Source: CAZULF01 sp964621215 (GTDB taxonomy: Bacteria; Pseudomonadota; Gammaproteobacteria; UBA1113). Taken from it: DNA of 55,971 nucleotides. The stretch is from contig CAZULF010000001.1 in assembly GCA_964621215.1 (NCBI GenBank), positions 1 to 55,971 of the forward strand, written 5' to 3'. Below are positions 35,939 through 44,253 of the stretch, one piece after another (within the stretch, counting starts at the first letter, position 1; each line of letters opens with the position of its first letter). Under the pieces are notes generated by a model. That model made no database searches. It saw nothing but the letters and a program-made list of their open reading frames with translations, and was not told the origin of the DNA. The position numbers and the translations under genes were made by a program.

Positions 35939-36865
35939 ATGACAGAAGTTTACCATTATACAAAAATAAGCAATCCTAAAAATCACTGCTTAGTATTTTC
36001 ATACGACCGAAATGCACCAGAATCAACACAATGGATTGCCACCTGTTTTGCGGATAGGACATTATTGCAAGCTAATCAATATCAAGCAATTTATGAAAAA
36101 TTGAGTCAATTTGGTGAGGTTATATGGCATGATAACCAAGCAGATATCATTATGACCTTCCAGCCTTTTCCTCTCCGTAAAAAGGAATTTAAAGAACAAC
36201 TTGAATTAGCAAAAGAAAGGGAAGCCTATTTTAGGATGGAATGCACTCATCAAAATTTTCGATACGATATGAATGACTCATTACATTCTATCTTTTCTTC
36301 TTCATCATCACAGTTACCCCTATCACCGCAATTTCCTCCGCGCAGATCTACGTTGTTTGAGCCTGGGCCCCGTATACATAATTCAATTAGTAGTGAACAT
36401 CAATCGACTGAGGAGTTTGATATGGCATTGGCATTAATGATGTCGATGGAGGAGCAAACCTCAGCAACAGGTAATGACGATTTAACCGCAGAAGAAAGAT
36501 TCCAGATGGAATTATTCAACAAGCTAGAATCGGGAGAGTTTACTCAAGAACAAGTTGATCAGATACTGGAAGAGAGGGCTTGGCAACAAATGCAACCAAC
36601 AAATTCTACAAACAGAAGCAATCGAGTTATAATACATAGTCATCCCGTTCTTCAGCGCTCAGCACCTTCACCGCTATCATTGGATGCTGGATTATCGCCA
36701 TCACCAGAGCTTGAGTTAAAACCGCTGCACGGACGTGATGGTCGTACATCTCAGTTTTCTCAAGCGAGTGCATTGTCAGTCTTAGGCTTTCAGGGCTCAA
36801 GCCCGAGTTCAAGTAGCAACGACTCGTCATCAAGCTCAAGCTGGAGTAATAACTATCGTAGTTAA
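35939..36865 (+). CDS. Putative effector with ubiquitin-interacting motif and Ser-rich tail
   Basis: 308 residues, preceded by AGGGGAG. Residues 1-110 form a domain I do not recognise. Residues 158-172 contain EEFD followed by MALALMMSMEE, an exact fit to the ubiquitin-interacting-motif consensus (acidic, hydrophobic-x-x-A-L-x-x-S-x-x-E), with A165 and S169 as the key residues. A further acidic helix runs about 181-217, then Pro/Ser-rich sequence and a poly-serine tail (287-308). UIMs are eukaryotic ubiquitin-binding helices; a bacterial copy suggests a secreted protein that meets host ubiquitin. No signal peptide. Gene is convergent with the next one across an R1 repeat. Confidence 0.8.
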   Translation: MTEVYHYTKISNPKNHCLVFSYDRNAPESTQWIATCFADRTLLQANQYQAIYEKLSQFGEVIWHDNQADIIMTFQPFPLRKKEFKEQLELAKEREAYFRMECTHQNFRYDMNDSLHSIFSSSSSQLPLSPQFPPRRSTLFEPGPRIHNSISSEHQSTEEFDMALALMMSMEEQTSATGNDDLTAEERFQMELFNKLESGEFTQEQVDQILEERAWQQMQPTNSTNRSNRVIIHSHPVLQRSAPSPLSLDAGLSPSPELELKPLHGRDGRTSQFSQASALSVLGFQGSSPSSSSNDSSSSSSWSNNYRS

Positions 36866-36866
36866 T

Positions 36867-36901
36867 GTAGCCCGGATTCCGCTTCGCTTCATCCAGGCTA
36901 C
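36867..36901. repeat. R1 palindrome between convergent genes
   Basis: GTAGCCCGGATTCCGCTTCG to CCAGGCTAC, one base after the UIM-gene stop and 19 bases before the end of the opposite gene. Likely acts as a two-way transcription stop. Confidence 0.85.
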
Positions 36902-36919
36902 AATAAACGGTATTTAATT

Positions 36920-37624
36920 CTACTTCGTAATCTCGAGTGAATTCATAAAATTCTTCCATGGTGCCCAGGTCATGTCGATAATACCTTCGCGATTATTTTC
37001 TGTAATGGCATAGGGCGCTGTTGCCGCTTCCAAATCTGTGCCTTGAAACCAAAAAAGTAGAACATAATCTTTATAATCAACTAATAACATCGCGTGAGTG
37101 TAAGTTTGTTTTTCTGACATTCTATTAATAACAGGTTCTTTATGATAAAAAGTTTTATTAGGTTTTAATTTAACGCCGGGAGATGATTGAGTATAAACAC
37201 GATAATAAGCAGGATAACCACGAAATTTAACATCTTTAGAATAAATCTTTTTAGCATTACCTCCATATATTTTATTTGCAACGTCGATATAGCTATCAAA
37301 GAGTTTATCTTTAGCTTCTGTTAAAGGGATTTCACCTTTTGGTGAGATACTAACGCGATAATAAGAAAAATCACGATCCGATTGCCCGAAGTGCACGCAG
37401 CTTTCCCATTCCACACGGCAATCCCCCATTCGTACAGTATTATAATCAATACCCTTATAATATTGCGGAATTTCCACACTAAATTTACCATAACCTTTTT
37501 TGCTAGTAATTTGATCTGAATAGGTATTCCCTTTGATAGTGCCAATAAGCTTGTTGTAACTGTATCCGTTAATGGCGTAGCACAGCATCAAGCAACTTAA
37601 TAAACCAAGCAATAATTTTTTCAT
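36920..37624 (-). CDS. Secreted protein of unknown function
   Basis: 234 residues. A signal peptide (MKKLLLGLLSCLMLCYAINGYS) leads a mature domain rich in Tyr, Lys and beta-strand pattern; two cysteines close together (MGDCRVEWESCVHF) may form a disulfide. I do not recognise the family. Upstream lies the repeat/gap region 37660-37793, so the promoter may be in incompletely assembled sequence. Confidence 0.8.
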   Translation of the reverse strand: MKKLLLGLLSCLMLCYAINGYSYNKLIGTIKGNTYSDQITSKKGYGKFSVEIPQYYKGIDYNTVRMGDCRVEWESCVHFGQSDRDFSYYRVSISPKGEIPLTEAKDKLFDSYIDVANKIYGGNAKKIYSKDVKFRGYPAYYRVYTQSSPGVKLKPNKTFYHKEPVINRMSEKQTYTHAMLLVDYKDYVLLFWFQGTDLEAATAPYAITENNREGIIDMTWAPWKNFMNSLEITK

Positions 37625-37659
37625 CTGCGTTTCCTATTTCTGGATTTTCCAAATCAATA

Positions 37660-37793
37660 CGTCGTCCCGCGGCTTGTCCGCGGGATCCAGAACACATCGA
37701 GAAGTATGGATCCCGCGGACNNNNNNNNNNTGGCCCGGGTTAACCACAACCCACCCCCCTTTTGGTACCCCGCGGACAAGCCGCGGGACGACG
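37660..37793. repeat. R2 palindrome copy broken by an assembly gap
   Basis: An R2 left arm (37660-37690), its loop and part of a right arm (to 37720) run into ten N; a second right arm lies at 37768-37793. Between them 37731-37767 is odd, C-rich sequence (CCACCCCCC) with no match to R2. The 306-bp region 37625-37930 holds no believable gene; the ORF at 37634-37840 is translated repeat. Confidence 0.85.
37721..37730. other. Run of ten N (assembly gap)
   Basis: Unresolved bases inside a hairpin repeat. Ten is probably a placeholder, so true length is unknown. Confidence 0.98.
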
Positions 37794-37866
37794 GACTGGT
37801 ATAGAGAGCGAATATAATCTATGTCTCCGCCATAATCCACAACATCCTAACACAAGGGATGCAAAT

Positions 37867-37895
37867 TTGACGCTCAGGTATATTTTCCGTACAAT
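37867..37895 (+). promoter_or_regulatory. Strong sigma-70-type promoter of the SDR gene
   Basis: TTGACG (37867-37872), a 17-bp spacer, and TACAAT (37890-37895), 35 bases before the ATG. Five of six bases match in each box. Confidence 0.7.
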
Positions 37896-37930
37896 TTCTG
37901 TACCTTTCTCTTCATCAACAAGGAAACTCC

Positions 37931-38695
37931 ATGTTTAAAAATAAAATCGTTATGATTACTGGTGCCTCAAGCGGTATTGGAGCAGCTAGTGCCCAGCAAT
38001 TTGCAGCACAAGGTGCAAAGTTAATCTTAATTGCTCGACGCGCCGAACGTTTGGAAACGTTATCTGCTAGCTTGCAACAGCAATATAATGTTTCGATTTT
38101 GCCGATGATCATCGATATTACTGATCATAATGCTGTTAAACATGCTATTGAAAATTTACCACAAGAGTGGCAAGCGATCGATTTATTATTGAATAGCGCC
38201 GGACTCGCAGCAGGTTTCGATAAGTTATATCAATCCGACATACAAGATTGGGAAGCGATGATCGATACCAATGTGAAAGGATTACTTTACATGACTCGTT
38301 ATGTTGTACCGGGCATGGTTGCACGTAACCAAGGACATATTATTAATATTGGATCGATCGCCGGTCATCAAACTTATGCAAATGGCAGCGTTTATTGCGG
38401 CAGTAAAGCGGCGGTGCGTAGTATCAGCCAAGGTTTGAAATTAGATCTCACGGGCACTGCTGTGCGCGTCACCAGCATCGATCCCGGCATGGTGAATACG
38501 GAATTTAGTTTGGTGCGATTTAAAGGTGATAACGAGCGTGCAGACAATGTGTATAAAGGCATGACACCACTTACACCAGACGATATCGCCGACACGATCC
38601 TGTTCTGCGCAACTCGTCCAGCACATGTGAATATTGCTGAAGTTATTTTATTTCCTACGGATCAATCCTCAGCAACGATAGTACATCGTCGATAG
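37931..38695 (+). CDS. Short-chain dehydrogenase (YdfG-like)
   Basis: 254 residues. TGASSGIG (residues 10-17) binds the cofactor; NSAG, catalytic Ser in NIGSIAGH, and YCGSK supply the Asn-Ser-Tyr-Lys set. The pattern IDPGMVNTEFSLVRFKGD matches YdfG, an NADP-dependent 3-hydroxy acid (serine/allo-threonine) dehydrogenase. It is a lone gene with its own promoter. AAGGAAACTCC precedes the ATG. Confidence 0.93.
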   Translation: MFKNKIVMITGASSGIGAASAQQFAAQGAKLILIARRAERLETLSASLQQQYNVSILPMIIDITDHNAVKHAIENLPQEWQAIDLLLNSAGLAAGFDKLYQSDIQDWEAMIDTNVKGLLYMTRYVVPGMVARNQGHIINIGSIAGHQTYANGSVYCGSKAAVRSISQGLKLDLTGTAVRVTSIDPGMVNTEFSLVRFKGDNERADNVYKGMTPLTPDDIADTILFCATRPAHVNIAEVILFPTDQSSATIVHRR

Positions 38696-38783
38696 ACAAA
38701 GCGGTTCTAGTTGAGGGGCTATCTACAAAAAAGCCATAACTAGCGTATAATTTAGATTTTATGGCAATAGCGGGGTTCTAACA

Positions 38784-38951
38784 ATGATGCGGCAGAATAT
38801 TCCAAGACATAGAAGAGATGTAAGGTTTTTTTCTCCTACTGGTACGATGCTTGAACAGCAACAACCTCAAAGTCCTCCAAGAAGAGCTCCTTTAGAAAGA
38901 ACTCACCGTTTTCAGGCTCCAGCAGAAAACCATTCCGCATTTAAAAAATAA
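38784..38951 (+). CDS. Small Pro/Arg-rich protein, unknown
   Basis: 55 residues: basic N-terminus (MMRQNIPRHRRDVRFF), then QQQPQSPPRRAPLER and FQAPAENHSAFKK. TATAAT at 38746-38751 is 32 bases upstream, but no good ribosome binding site is seen. The PPRR stretch recalls PPRRSTLF in the UIM protein at 35939. It may be a real short gene or chance; no family recognised. Confidence 0.4.
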   Translation: MMRQNIPRHRRDVRFFSPTGTMLEQQQPQSPPRRAPLERTHRFQAPAENHSAFKK

Positions 38952-38971
38952 GCCATTACTATAGTGGCTTA
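38943..38971 (-). terminator. Rho-independent terminator of mutM
   Basis: On the minus strand TAAGCCA, a nine-base loop and TGGCTTA are followed by six T (A tract 38943-38948 on the plus strand), five bases past the mutM stop. Confidence 0.65.
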
Positions 38972-38976
38972 CGAGT

Positions 38977-39807
38977 TCATGCTTCTATATTAGGTTGGCA
39001 CGTCAAACAAAATACGGTGCTGCGTTGACCTAAACGTGATTCTTGCAAAACTGTTCCGCATTGTGTACATGGCTCGCCGGCACGACCATAAACTAATAAG
39101 GTTTGTTGAAAATAACCGGGCTTTCCATCTACCGATATAAAATCTCGTAGTGTAGTGCCTCCAGCTTTAATCGCAGCTTGAAGTACTTTTTTAATATTTT
39201 TTACTAAATGTTGGCATTCATTTTTAGTGAGACTTTTAGCAGGCCGATGTGGATGAATGCCAGATAAAAACAATGCTTCATTGGCATAAATATTGCCGAC
39301 ACCAACTACGGTATGACTATCCATAATCGCTAATTTGATAGCTTGTGAACGTTTTATCAGTATTGTATGTAAATAATTCGCATTAAAGTTTGCTTCCAAT
39401 GGCTCAGGCCCAAGTTGAATCAGCAGGGAATGTTGCATAGGATCTGCATCCGTCCACAGCAATGAACCAAAGCGACGGCTATCATTAAATCGTATGCAGG
39501 TACCATTATCCAAGATAATATCAACATGATCATGTTTTTGAATCGGCGTTTCTATCGGTACGATACGTATGCGTCCACTCATGCCTAAATGTAATAATAA
39601 TGTTGCTGAGGAGCTCAGCGTAAATAATAAATACTTTCCACGACGTGTAATGGCAGTAATTTTCTGATGTTGTAAATGATGTTTTAATTTAGCAGGAATT
39701 GGCCAACGTAAATTGGGATTACGCACAATCACATTGCTAATGGTGTGATGTAAAATATGTGGTATTAAACCTTGTCGGCATGTTTCAACTTCGGGCAGTT
39801 CAGGCAT
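38977..39807 (-). CDS. mutM: Formamidopyrimidine-DNA glycosylase (Fpg)
   Basis: 276 residues, normal length. The MPELPEVETCRQGL N-terminus has the catalytic Pro and Glu, K57 lies in RRGKYLLF, and the zinc finger closes the protein (CTQCG...CLTCQ). It excises 8-oxoguanine. An 8-bp overlap joins it to the phosphoribosyltransferase gene. Confidence 0.97.
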   Translation of the reverse strand: MPELPEVETCRQGLIPHILHHTISNVIVRNPNLRWPIPAKLKHHLQHQKITAITRRGKYLLFTLSSSATLLLHLGMSGRIRIVPIETPIQKHDHVDIILDNGTCIRFNDSRRFGSLLWTDADPMQHSLLIQLGPEPLEANFNANYLHTILIKRSQAIKLAIMDSHTVVGVGNIYANEALFLSGIHPHRPAKSLTKNECQHLVKNIKKVLQAAIKAGGTTLRDFISVDGKPGYFQQTLLVYGRAGEPCTQCGTVLQESRLGQRSTVFCLTCQPNIEA

Positions 39808-40450
39808 TCGAGTTCCTTTTGCCTAATAGCCTAATTACTTCTTCATCTTCAATCTGCTCGAAACGTCGATACCATTGCCCCACACCAAAAAATACTTCAG
39901 GTGAGGCTAAGCAAACGAGGTCATCCACTAACGGAGAAAGTTCCTGTAGGCTCTCTTGGCTAGCAACCGGCGTAGCTAACACTACTTTTTTAGGGTTTAA
40001 ATTTTTTAATGCTTGGATTGCAGCTTTACAAGTAGCGCCGGTGGCAATGCCATCATCAATTAAAATAACAGTTTTATTATTTAAGCTGGGTAAGGCTTTA
40101 CCTTGACGGTAAGTTTGCAAACGTCGATTAATTTCTTTCTTTTCTTTATTCAGAACAAACTGTATTTCTTGATCGGTTATACCGTATTGAGAAACGACAT
40201 CTTGGTTAAGAATAAACGTATCGTTTTCAGCAATTGCACCCATAGCAAACTCTTCATTACCCGGCAAACCTAACTTACGCACTAAAAAAACGGTCATAGG
40301 CGCATGCAGTGTATTGGCAACCTCATAAGCAATAGGCACACCACCGCGGGGTAATGCTAACACGATAATATCTTTATCATTTTTATACTTTGCTGTAAGC
40401 CTAGCAGCTAACTGCTGCCCCGCATCAACTCGATCGTTAAAGTATTTCAT
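39800..40450 (-). CDS. Phosphoribosyltransferase-family protein
   Basis: 216 residues from ATG 40450 (MKYFNDRVDAGQQLA); the longer frame starts inside the ParA-like gene. ALPRGGVPIAYEVA and the PRPP-binding VILIDDGIATGAT mark the class I PRTase fold. This subgroup is often found fused to or near a hydrolase and has no confirmed substrate. Follows the ParA-fusion stop by ten bases. Confidence 0.9.
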   Translation of the reverse strand: MKYFNDRVDAGQQLAARLTAKYKNDKDIIVLALPRGGVPIAYEVANTLHAPMTVFLVRKLGLPGNEEFAMGAIAENDTFILNQDVVSQYGITDQEIQFVLNKEKKEINRRLQTYRQGKALPSLNNKTVILIDDGIATGATCKAAIQALKNLNPKKVVLATPVASQESLQELSPLVDDLVCLASPEVFFGVGQWYRRFEQIEDEEVIRLLGKRNSNA

Positions 40451-40460
40451 AAAAGTTTTT

Positions 40461-42419
40461 TTAGGAAGATGAGCCTGGGCCTCTAGTCGAAGTACTTGAG
40501 CTTGAAGTTGCACTTAAATCAGTACTTGCTGTTCTCGACAAACTGCTTCTGCGTGGCAATCCTTGTGAGGAAGCTTGCGGTGCTGAAGAAGAGGATGATG
40601 ATGAGCTAAATGCCCCCAAATTCCCCAACGCTGCTGCACTTGATTGGCTGCTAGCTCTTTTTCTACCAGTCGAAGTTTCATGCGCCCCAACAGAGCTTGA
40701 AGCTGTTCGAGGCCTTAGTAAACGGGTATTAGTTTCGAGTAGCTTATTATGTGTGCTTCGGATAGTAGTAATATCATACTCAACACGAGGGAGTGGTCGG
40801 TTTTCGATAAAACATTGTGCCGCAGCTATAATCCAAGGACCACTGTTATACTCCTCGTCCTGACAACGTTCTTCCATAGAATAAGGTTCTACATCAATAC
40901 CATGATTTTGATAGAAACTTCGAACGGCTTCTTTAACTCGTTCGTCGTTATTGTGCCCTAATGGACTAAAGTAATAAACAGTTGGTGTGCTACGGTCATC
41001 TTGCGATCGTCTGATATAGAGTATAGCCCACTGTAGTTCTCCTAAATCAATAGGAATTAATGCCTTGAGGGGAGTAGTGCCGTCTAAGATCTGTGGCTGT
41101 ATTTTAATTAATTCAGAATGTAGGTTAGGAGGAGTAAAGGAAATTGCTGAGCAATATAAAACAGCTTGATTTGCACAATAATGTTGCATTAATTGATCAA
41201 TGTTATCTTTACTGTATGAAGTACGATCTTGCATAGGCGTTTCAGGTGGTGTTGGTAGCTCTAAATAGGGCACTATGTTTATAGCTGCACGAAGATCACC
41301 ATAAAGTGCTAGTAACTGATTAAATTCGGGATTGGCTATAGTTAAGGTATGTTTGTGTTCTATAGATAAATTTTGGAAAAAGCGGCCAATAATTTTTTTG
41401 TAAGCAGCTAAAGCATCAATTTTTTTGTTTCTCGCTTCTCTTGTTATAGAAATACTTTTTCCTGGATTTACGGTATGTCGATGAGAATAATTAATATCAC
41501 AAACAGGTCTTCCCGACGATTGTGCATCAAGACCAATTGAAACAAAATCAATAACACCTTCTACTTTGTGAGCTTGAAAGTTAGGAATAACAAGCTGCTC
41601 TTTTTCCAGAGTATCAAATAAATGATCTGTTTCTCTATAAATTTGATTAATCCATGTGGCATAAGCTTGTTCAACTTTGGAACCACGTACTCTAATTTTT
41701 TGAGGGAATGCGCCTAAACATTTAGGATGAGTGGTTATTCTTCCGATGGGGTCCAATCGAGCATCATGTTCATGTAAATCGTGATTCCATTCAGGAATCT
41801 TTTCTTTCAATGATTGAATTGCTTGTAAGGAAAAAAAATCAGCTGAAAATGGAATTAGAAAATAATCTGAGCCAATGATTATAGCTGAATTAAGTGCACT
41901 AAAACTGGGACTGCAATCAATTAATATAACATCTATATCCTGTATTCTACCAATTTGACGTAATAAGTTAGTAATATATCCGGGGATATTTTTATATAAA
42001 GCGACACGAGCTAGTCCCAGACTAATAGGAGCGTCCAATCCAGATATTTTAATATGTCCAGGTATGAGGAAAAGATTCTCGTAATTATGAACTTGCGCTA
42101 ATTCAACTTGTGCTGCGATGCTAAAATCTCTTGGCTGCTGTTCGTGAAGTATATTACCATATACTTCACGCATAGTTTTTAACCTAGGTGGAGTGTTAGT
42201 TGCTGCTTGCTCAGCTTCAGCATAAAATGCTGTGGAGTTTTCTGCATTTACAAATTGTTCTGCAAAAATTAGTCCTGTGAGGTTGCATTGGGGGTCGGCA
42301 TCAACCATAAGTACCCGCAGGCCCATTTTAGAAAGTACGTAAGCAATATTATAAGTTGCAGTGGTTTTACCTATGCCGCCTTTAAAATTGTAAATAGGAA
42401 TTAAAATAGGTTCTTTCAT
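40461..42419 (-). CDS. ParA-like ATPase fused to a degenerate CE-clan protease-like domain
   Basis: 652 residues. Residues 1 to about 300 form a ParA/MinD-type ATPase: deviant Walker A KGGIGKTT (13-20), VDADPQCNLTG (39-49), and VILIDCSPS (164-172). Residues about 405-550 resemble Ulp1/CE-clan peptidases: ELQWAILYI (where the family has HW), VYYFSPLG (family YYFDSL), and Q520-DEEYNSGPW (family Q-x-x-CG). So His, Asp and Cys appear as Q463, S485 and S526; only Q520 survives. The tail (572-652) is Ser-rich with poly-Ser. No ParB gene or parS-like array is adjacent, so chromosome or plasmid partition is unlikely. An inactive protease-like binding domain is inferred from motif alignment by eye. 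Confidence 0.75.
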   Translation of the reverse strand: MKEPILIPIYNFKGGIGKTTATYNIAYVLSKMGLRVLMVDADPQCNLTGLIFAEQFVNAENSTAFYAEAEQAATNTPPRLKTMREVYGNILHEQQPRDFSIAAQVELAQVHNYENLFLIPGHIKISGLDAPISLGLARVALYKNIPGYITNLLRQIGRIQDIDVILIDCSPSFSALNSAIIIGSDYFLIPFSADFFSLQAIQSLKEKIPEWNHDLHEHDARLDPIGRITTHPKCLGAFPQKIRVRGSKVEQAYATWINQIYRETDHLFDTLEKEQLVIPNFQAHKVEGVIDFVSIGLDAQSSGRPVCDINYSHRHTVNPGKSISITREARNKKIDALAAYKKIIGRFFQNLSIEHKHTLTIANPEFNQLLALYGDLRAAINIVPYLELPTPPETPMQDRTSYSKDNIDQLMQHYCANQAVLYCSAISFTPPNLHSELIKIQPQILDGTTPLKALIPIDLGELQWAILYIRRSQDDRSTPTVYYFSPLGHNNDERVKEAVRSFYQNHGIDVEPYSMEERCQDEEYNSGPWIIAAAQCFIENRPLPRVEYDITTIRSTHNKLLETNTRLLRPRTASSSVGAHETSTGRKRASSQSSAAALGNLGAFSSSSSSSSAPQASSQGLPRRSSLSRTASTDLSATSSSSTSTRGPGSSS

Positions 42420-42808
42420 TGGTTTACATCCATATAGTTTGTGGGTAGAGAACTGTCTGATGTCAAAGTAGGGGAATCTATAAAAACAAAGATTCTTGGC
42501 ACATACTTTAACAACTTTGCATTCATTTTGTCAACCGATATTAAAAATCAACAGCAGCTATCTAAATATAAACCTATTCATCTCTCTATCATGGTGCACG
42601 GCTTCTTCCTGCACACTATTTACCATCGACTCTATTGCTGTAGAAGCTTCATCTCTATGGAGAATACGATCTCCTTCACGGTCCCAATATTGTACACCAA
42701 ATGCAAGCATGTGCTGAATACAAGACGATCTTGCCCTGTGCTTTTGGCTTGACAGTGTTGACAAAAACTGTACAATTTGATTTTTTGTGTAGAGTAAGTT
42801 GAGAAGCA
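42420..42808. other. 389-bp divergent spacer, at most one tiny ORF
   Basis: Between the ParA-fusion and DUF1460 genes. A 50-codon minus-strand frame at 42558-42710 encodes a hydrophilic peptide (YWDREGDRILHRDEAST) that looks protein-like but lacks a ribosome binding site. Plus-strand frames look random. It may be a gene remnant. The only clear signal is the promoter at 42749-42776. Confidence 0.5.
42749..42776 (+). promoter_or_regulatory. Strong sigma-70-type promoter of the DUF1460 gene
   Basis: Perfect TTGACA (42749-42754), a 16-bp spacer, TACAAT (42771-42776), 32 bases before the ATG. Confidence 0.72.
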
Positions 42809-43837
42809 ATGTGGGAAAGAACTCGTTTAGTAAGCATCTTAGTTATCAGTTTAATCGCCATGTTATTATTAGGTATGACGGAGATACAAGCTCAGCAAAT
42901 CTCACCCTATGATCCTAAAATATATCAACAAAATATTCAGCAACTCTATCAAACTGTCGCCGATAGCCATAGTCACTCTTTTTACCAACGTCTTTTAGCA
43001 GATAGTAGTTATTTTTTAGGACGTCCTTATAGTCTTTATGCTAACGGTGAGGGTCCGACTGCACAATTTGATCAAGGGCCTTTGTATCGAACCGATAAAT
43101 TTGATTGTGTTACGTATGTTAATACGGTAATTGCTTTAGCAAGCTCGAATAATGTTGAACAATTTACACAAAACATACAACAGCTTAATTATGTGGATGG
43201 CAAAGTTAGTTTCGTTAATCGCAACCATTTTACTAGTGTTGATTATAATATTAATAATCAAAAAAAGGGATTTTTTACCGATATTACGTCAACTATTGTT
43301 GATAAAAAAGGAAAGCCGCTTTATAAAACACAACAAATTACCATCAACAAAGCAATCTGGTTTCAACAACTTTCACCGGAGCGTCTCCGCCTTTCAATCG
43401 TATTATCGCCAAAAGAAGAAGCACAGCGGTTAGAGGCATTACGTGCGGAAGGACAAGATAGTAAACCACGACATGAAAAAATCACCTACATTCCTCTGTC
43501 AGCCCTATTTAATGATTCTGATGAGGCAAACATTGTAGCGTTCAACCAAATCCCAGCCGGTGCTCTTCTTGAAATTGTCCGTCCAATTCAAATAACATCT
43601 CATCACCAGTCGGATGATAAAAATATAATATCTCCAATCGGCAGCGGCGCAGACATGACGCATATGGGTTTCGTTATCCCTAGTTCCAAGGGTCCCATTT
43701 TTCGTGAAGCATCGTCGGTTTTTAATAAAGTTACGGATGTACCCCTCATCGCTTATCTGCGAGGATATTTACATGATCCAACAGTATTAGGAATTCATCT
43801 TGAAAAAATCAATGTTCCGAAGGATATCGCTCCATAG
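42809..43837 (+). CDS. DUF1460 secreted amidase-like protein
   Basis: 342 residues. A signal anchor (about 7-28) precedes the DUF1460 domain, an NlpC/P60-like papain fold. C100 in RTDKFDCVTYVNT is the expected nucleophile; the histidine in DMTHMGFVI is the likely partner. Members act as N-acetylmuramoyl-L-alanine amidase-like cell-wall enzymes. A GAGAAG site precedes the ATG. Confidence 0.87.
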   Translation: MWERTRLVSILVISLIAMLLLGMTEIQAQQISPYDPKIYQQNIQQLYQTVADSHSHSFYQRLLADSSYFLGRPYSLYANGEGPTAQFDQGPLYRTDKFDCVTYVNTVIALASSNNVEQFTQNIQQLNYVDGKVSFVNRNHFTSVDYNINNQKKGFFTDITSTIVDKKGKPLYKTQQITINKAIWFQQLSPERLRLSIVLSPKEEAQRLEALRAEGQDSKPRHEKITYIPLSALFNDSDEANIVAFNQIPAGALLEIVRPIQITSHHQSDDKNIISPIGSGADMTHMGFVIPSSKGPIFREASSVFNKVTDVPLIAYLRGYLHDPTVLGIHLEKINVPKDIAP

Positions 43838-43960
43838 AAAATTATGAGTCGAAAAAAATGTTGACCATTGTATGTCGTCGCTTTAATATCGGTTAAAGTA
43901 AAGTAGTAAAACGCTATCTTCGCTTATATATGTATCACAGACTAGCTAGGAGATAATCGA

Positions 43961-44221
43961 ATGAAAACAACCACATTAATAAGAAACTTAACTGCTATTT
44001 TGAGTTTAATTATTACCGGCACAGCTGCTGCAGGTGATTTTATTTGTCACGCTCATGAAGGAACCTCTACGTGTGCTTATTATGCATTACAAGACAAAAA
44101 CTCTTATTTTGCACCGAATACCAGCGTTGTCTCAACTGAGCGAGGCTTTATTGTTCCATTAAATGCTGGTTGGGAACCGTATGTACCTGCATCATCCACT
44201 GCAACGCAAATACCACACTAA
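43961..44221 (+). CDS. Small secreted protein, unknown
   Basis: 86 residues: signal peptide (about 1-24, GTAAAG), then a short mature part with two Cys (FICHAHEGTSTC) that may pair. TAGGAG lies upstream of the ATG. No family recognised. Confidence 0.7.
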   Translation: MKTTTLIRNLTAILSLIITGTAAAGDFICHAHEGTSTCAYYALQDKNSYFAPNTSVVSTERGFIVPLNAGWEPYVPASSTATQIPH

Positions 44222-44253
44222 GATAACTTCACGAGTCTATGGAGAAAGAAAAC

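Noticed and set aside
37634..37840. 68-codon minus-strand ORF
   Set aside because: It is translated R2 repeat and crosses the N gap; no ribosome binding site.
40461..42419. Plasmid partition locus (parA)
   Set aside because: No parB or parS-like repeats adjacent, chromosomal housekeeping genes on both sides, and a long unrelated C-terminal half.
42441..42752. 103-codon plus-strand ORF in the spacer
   Set aside because: No ribosome binding site or family; it runs over the promoter of the DUF1460 gene and looks random.
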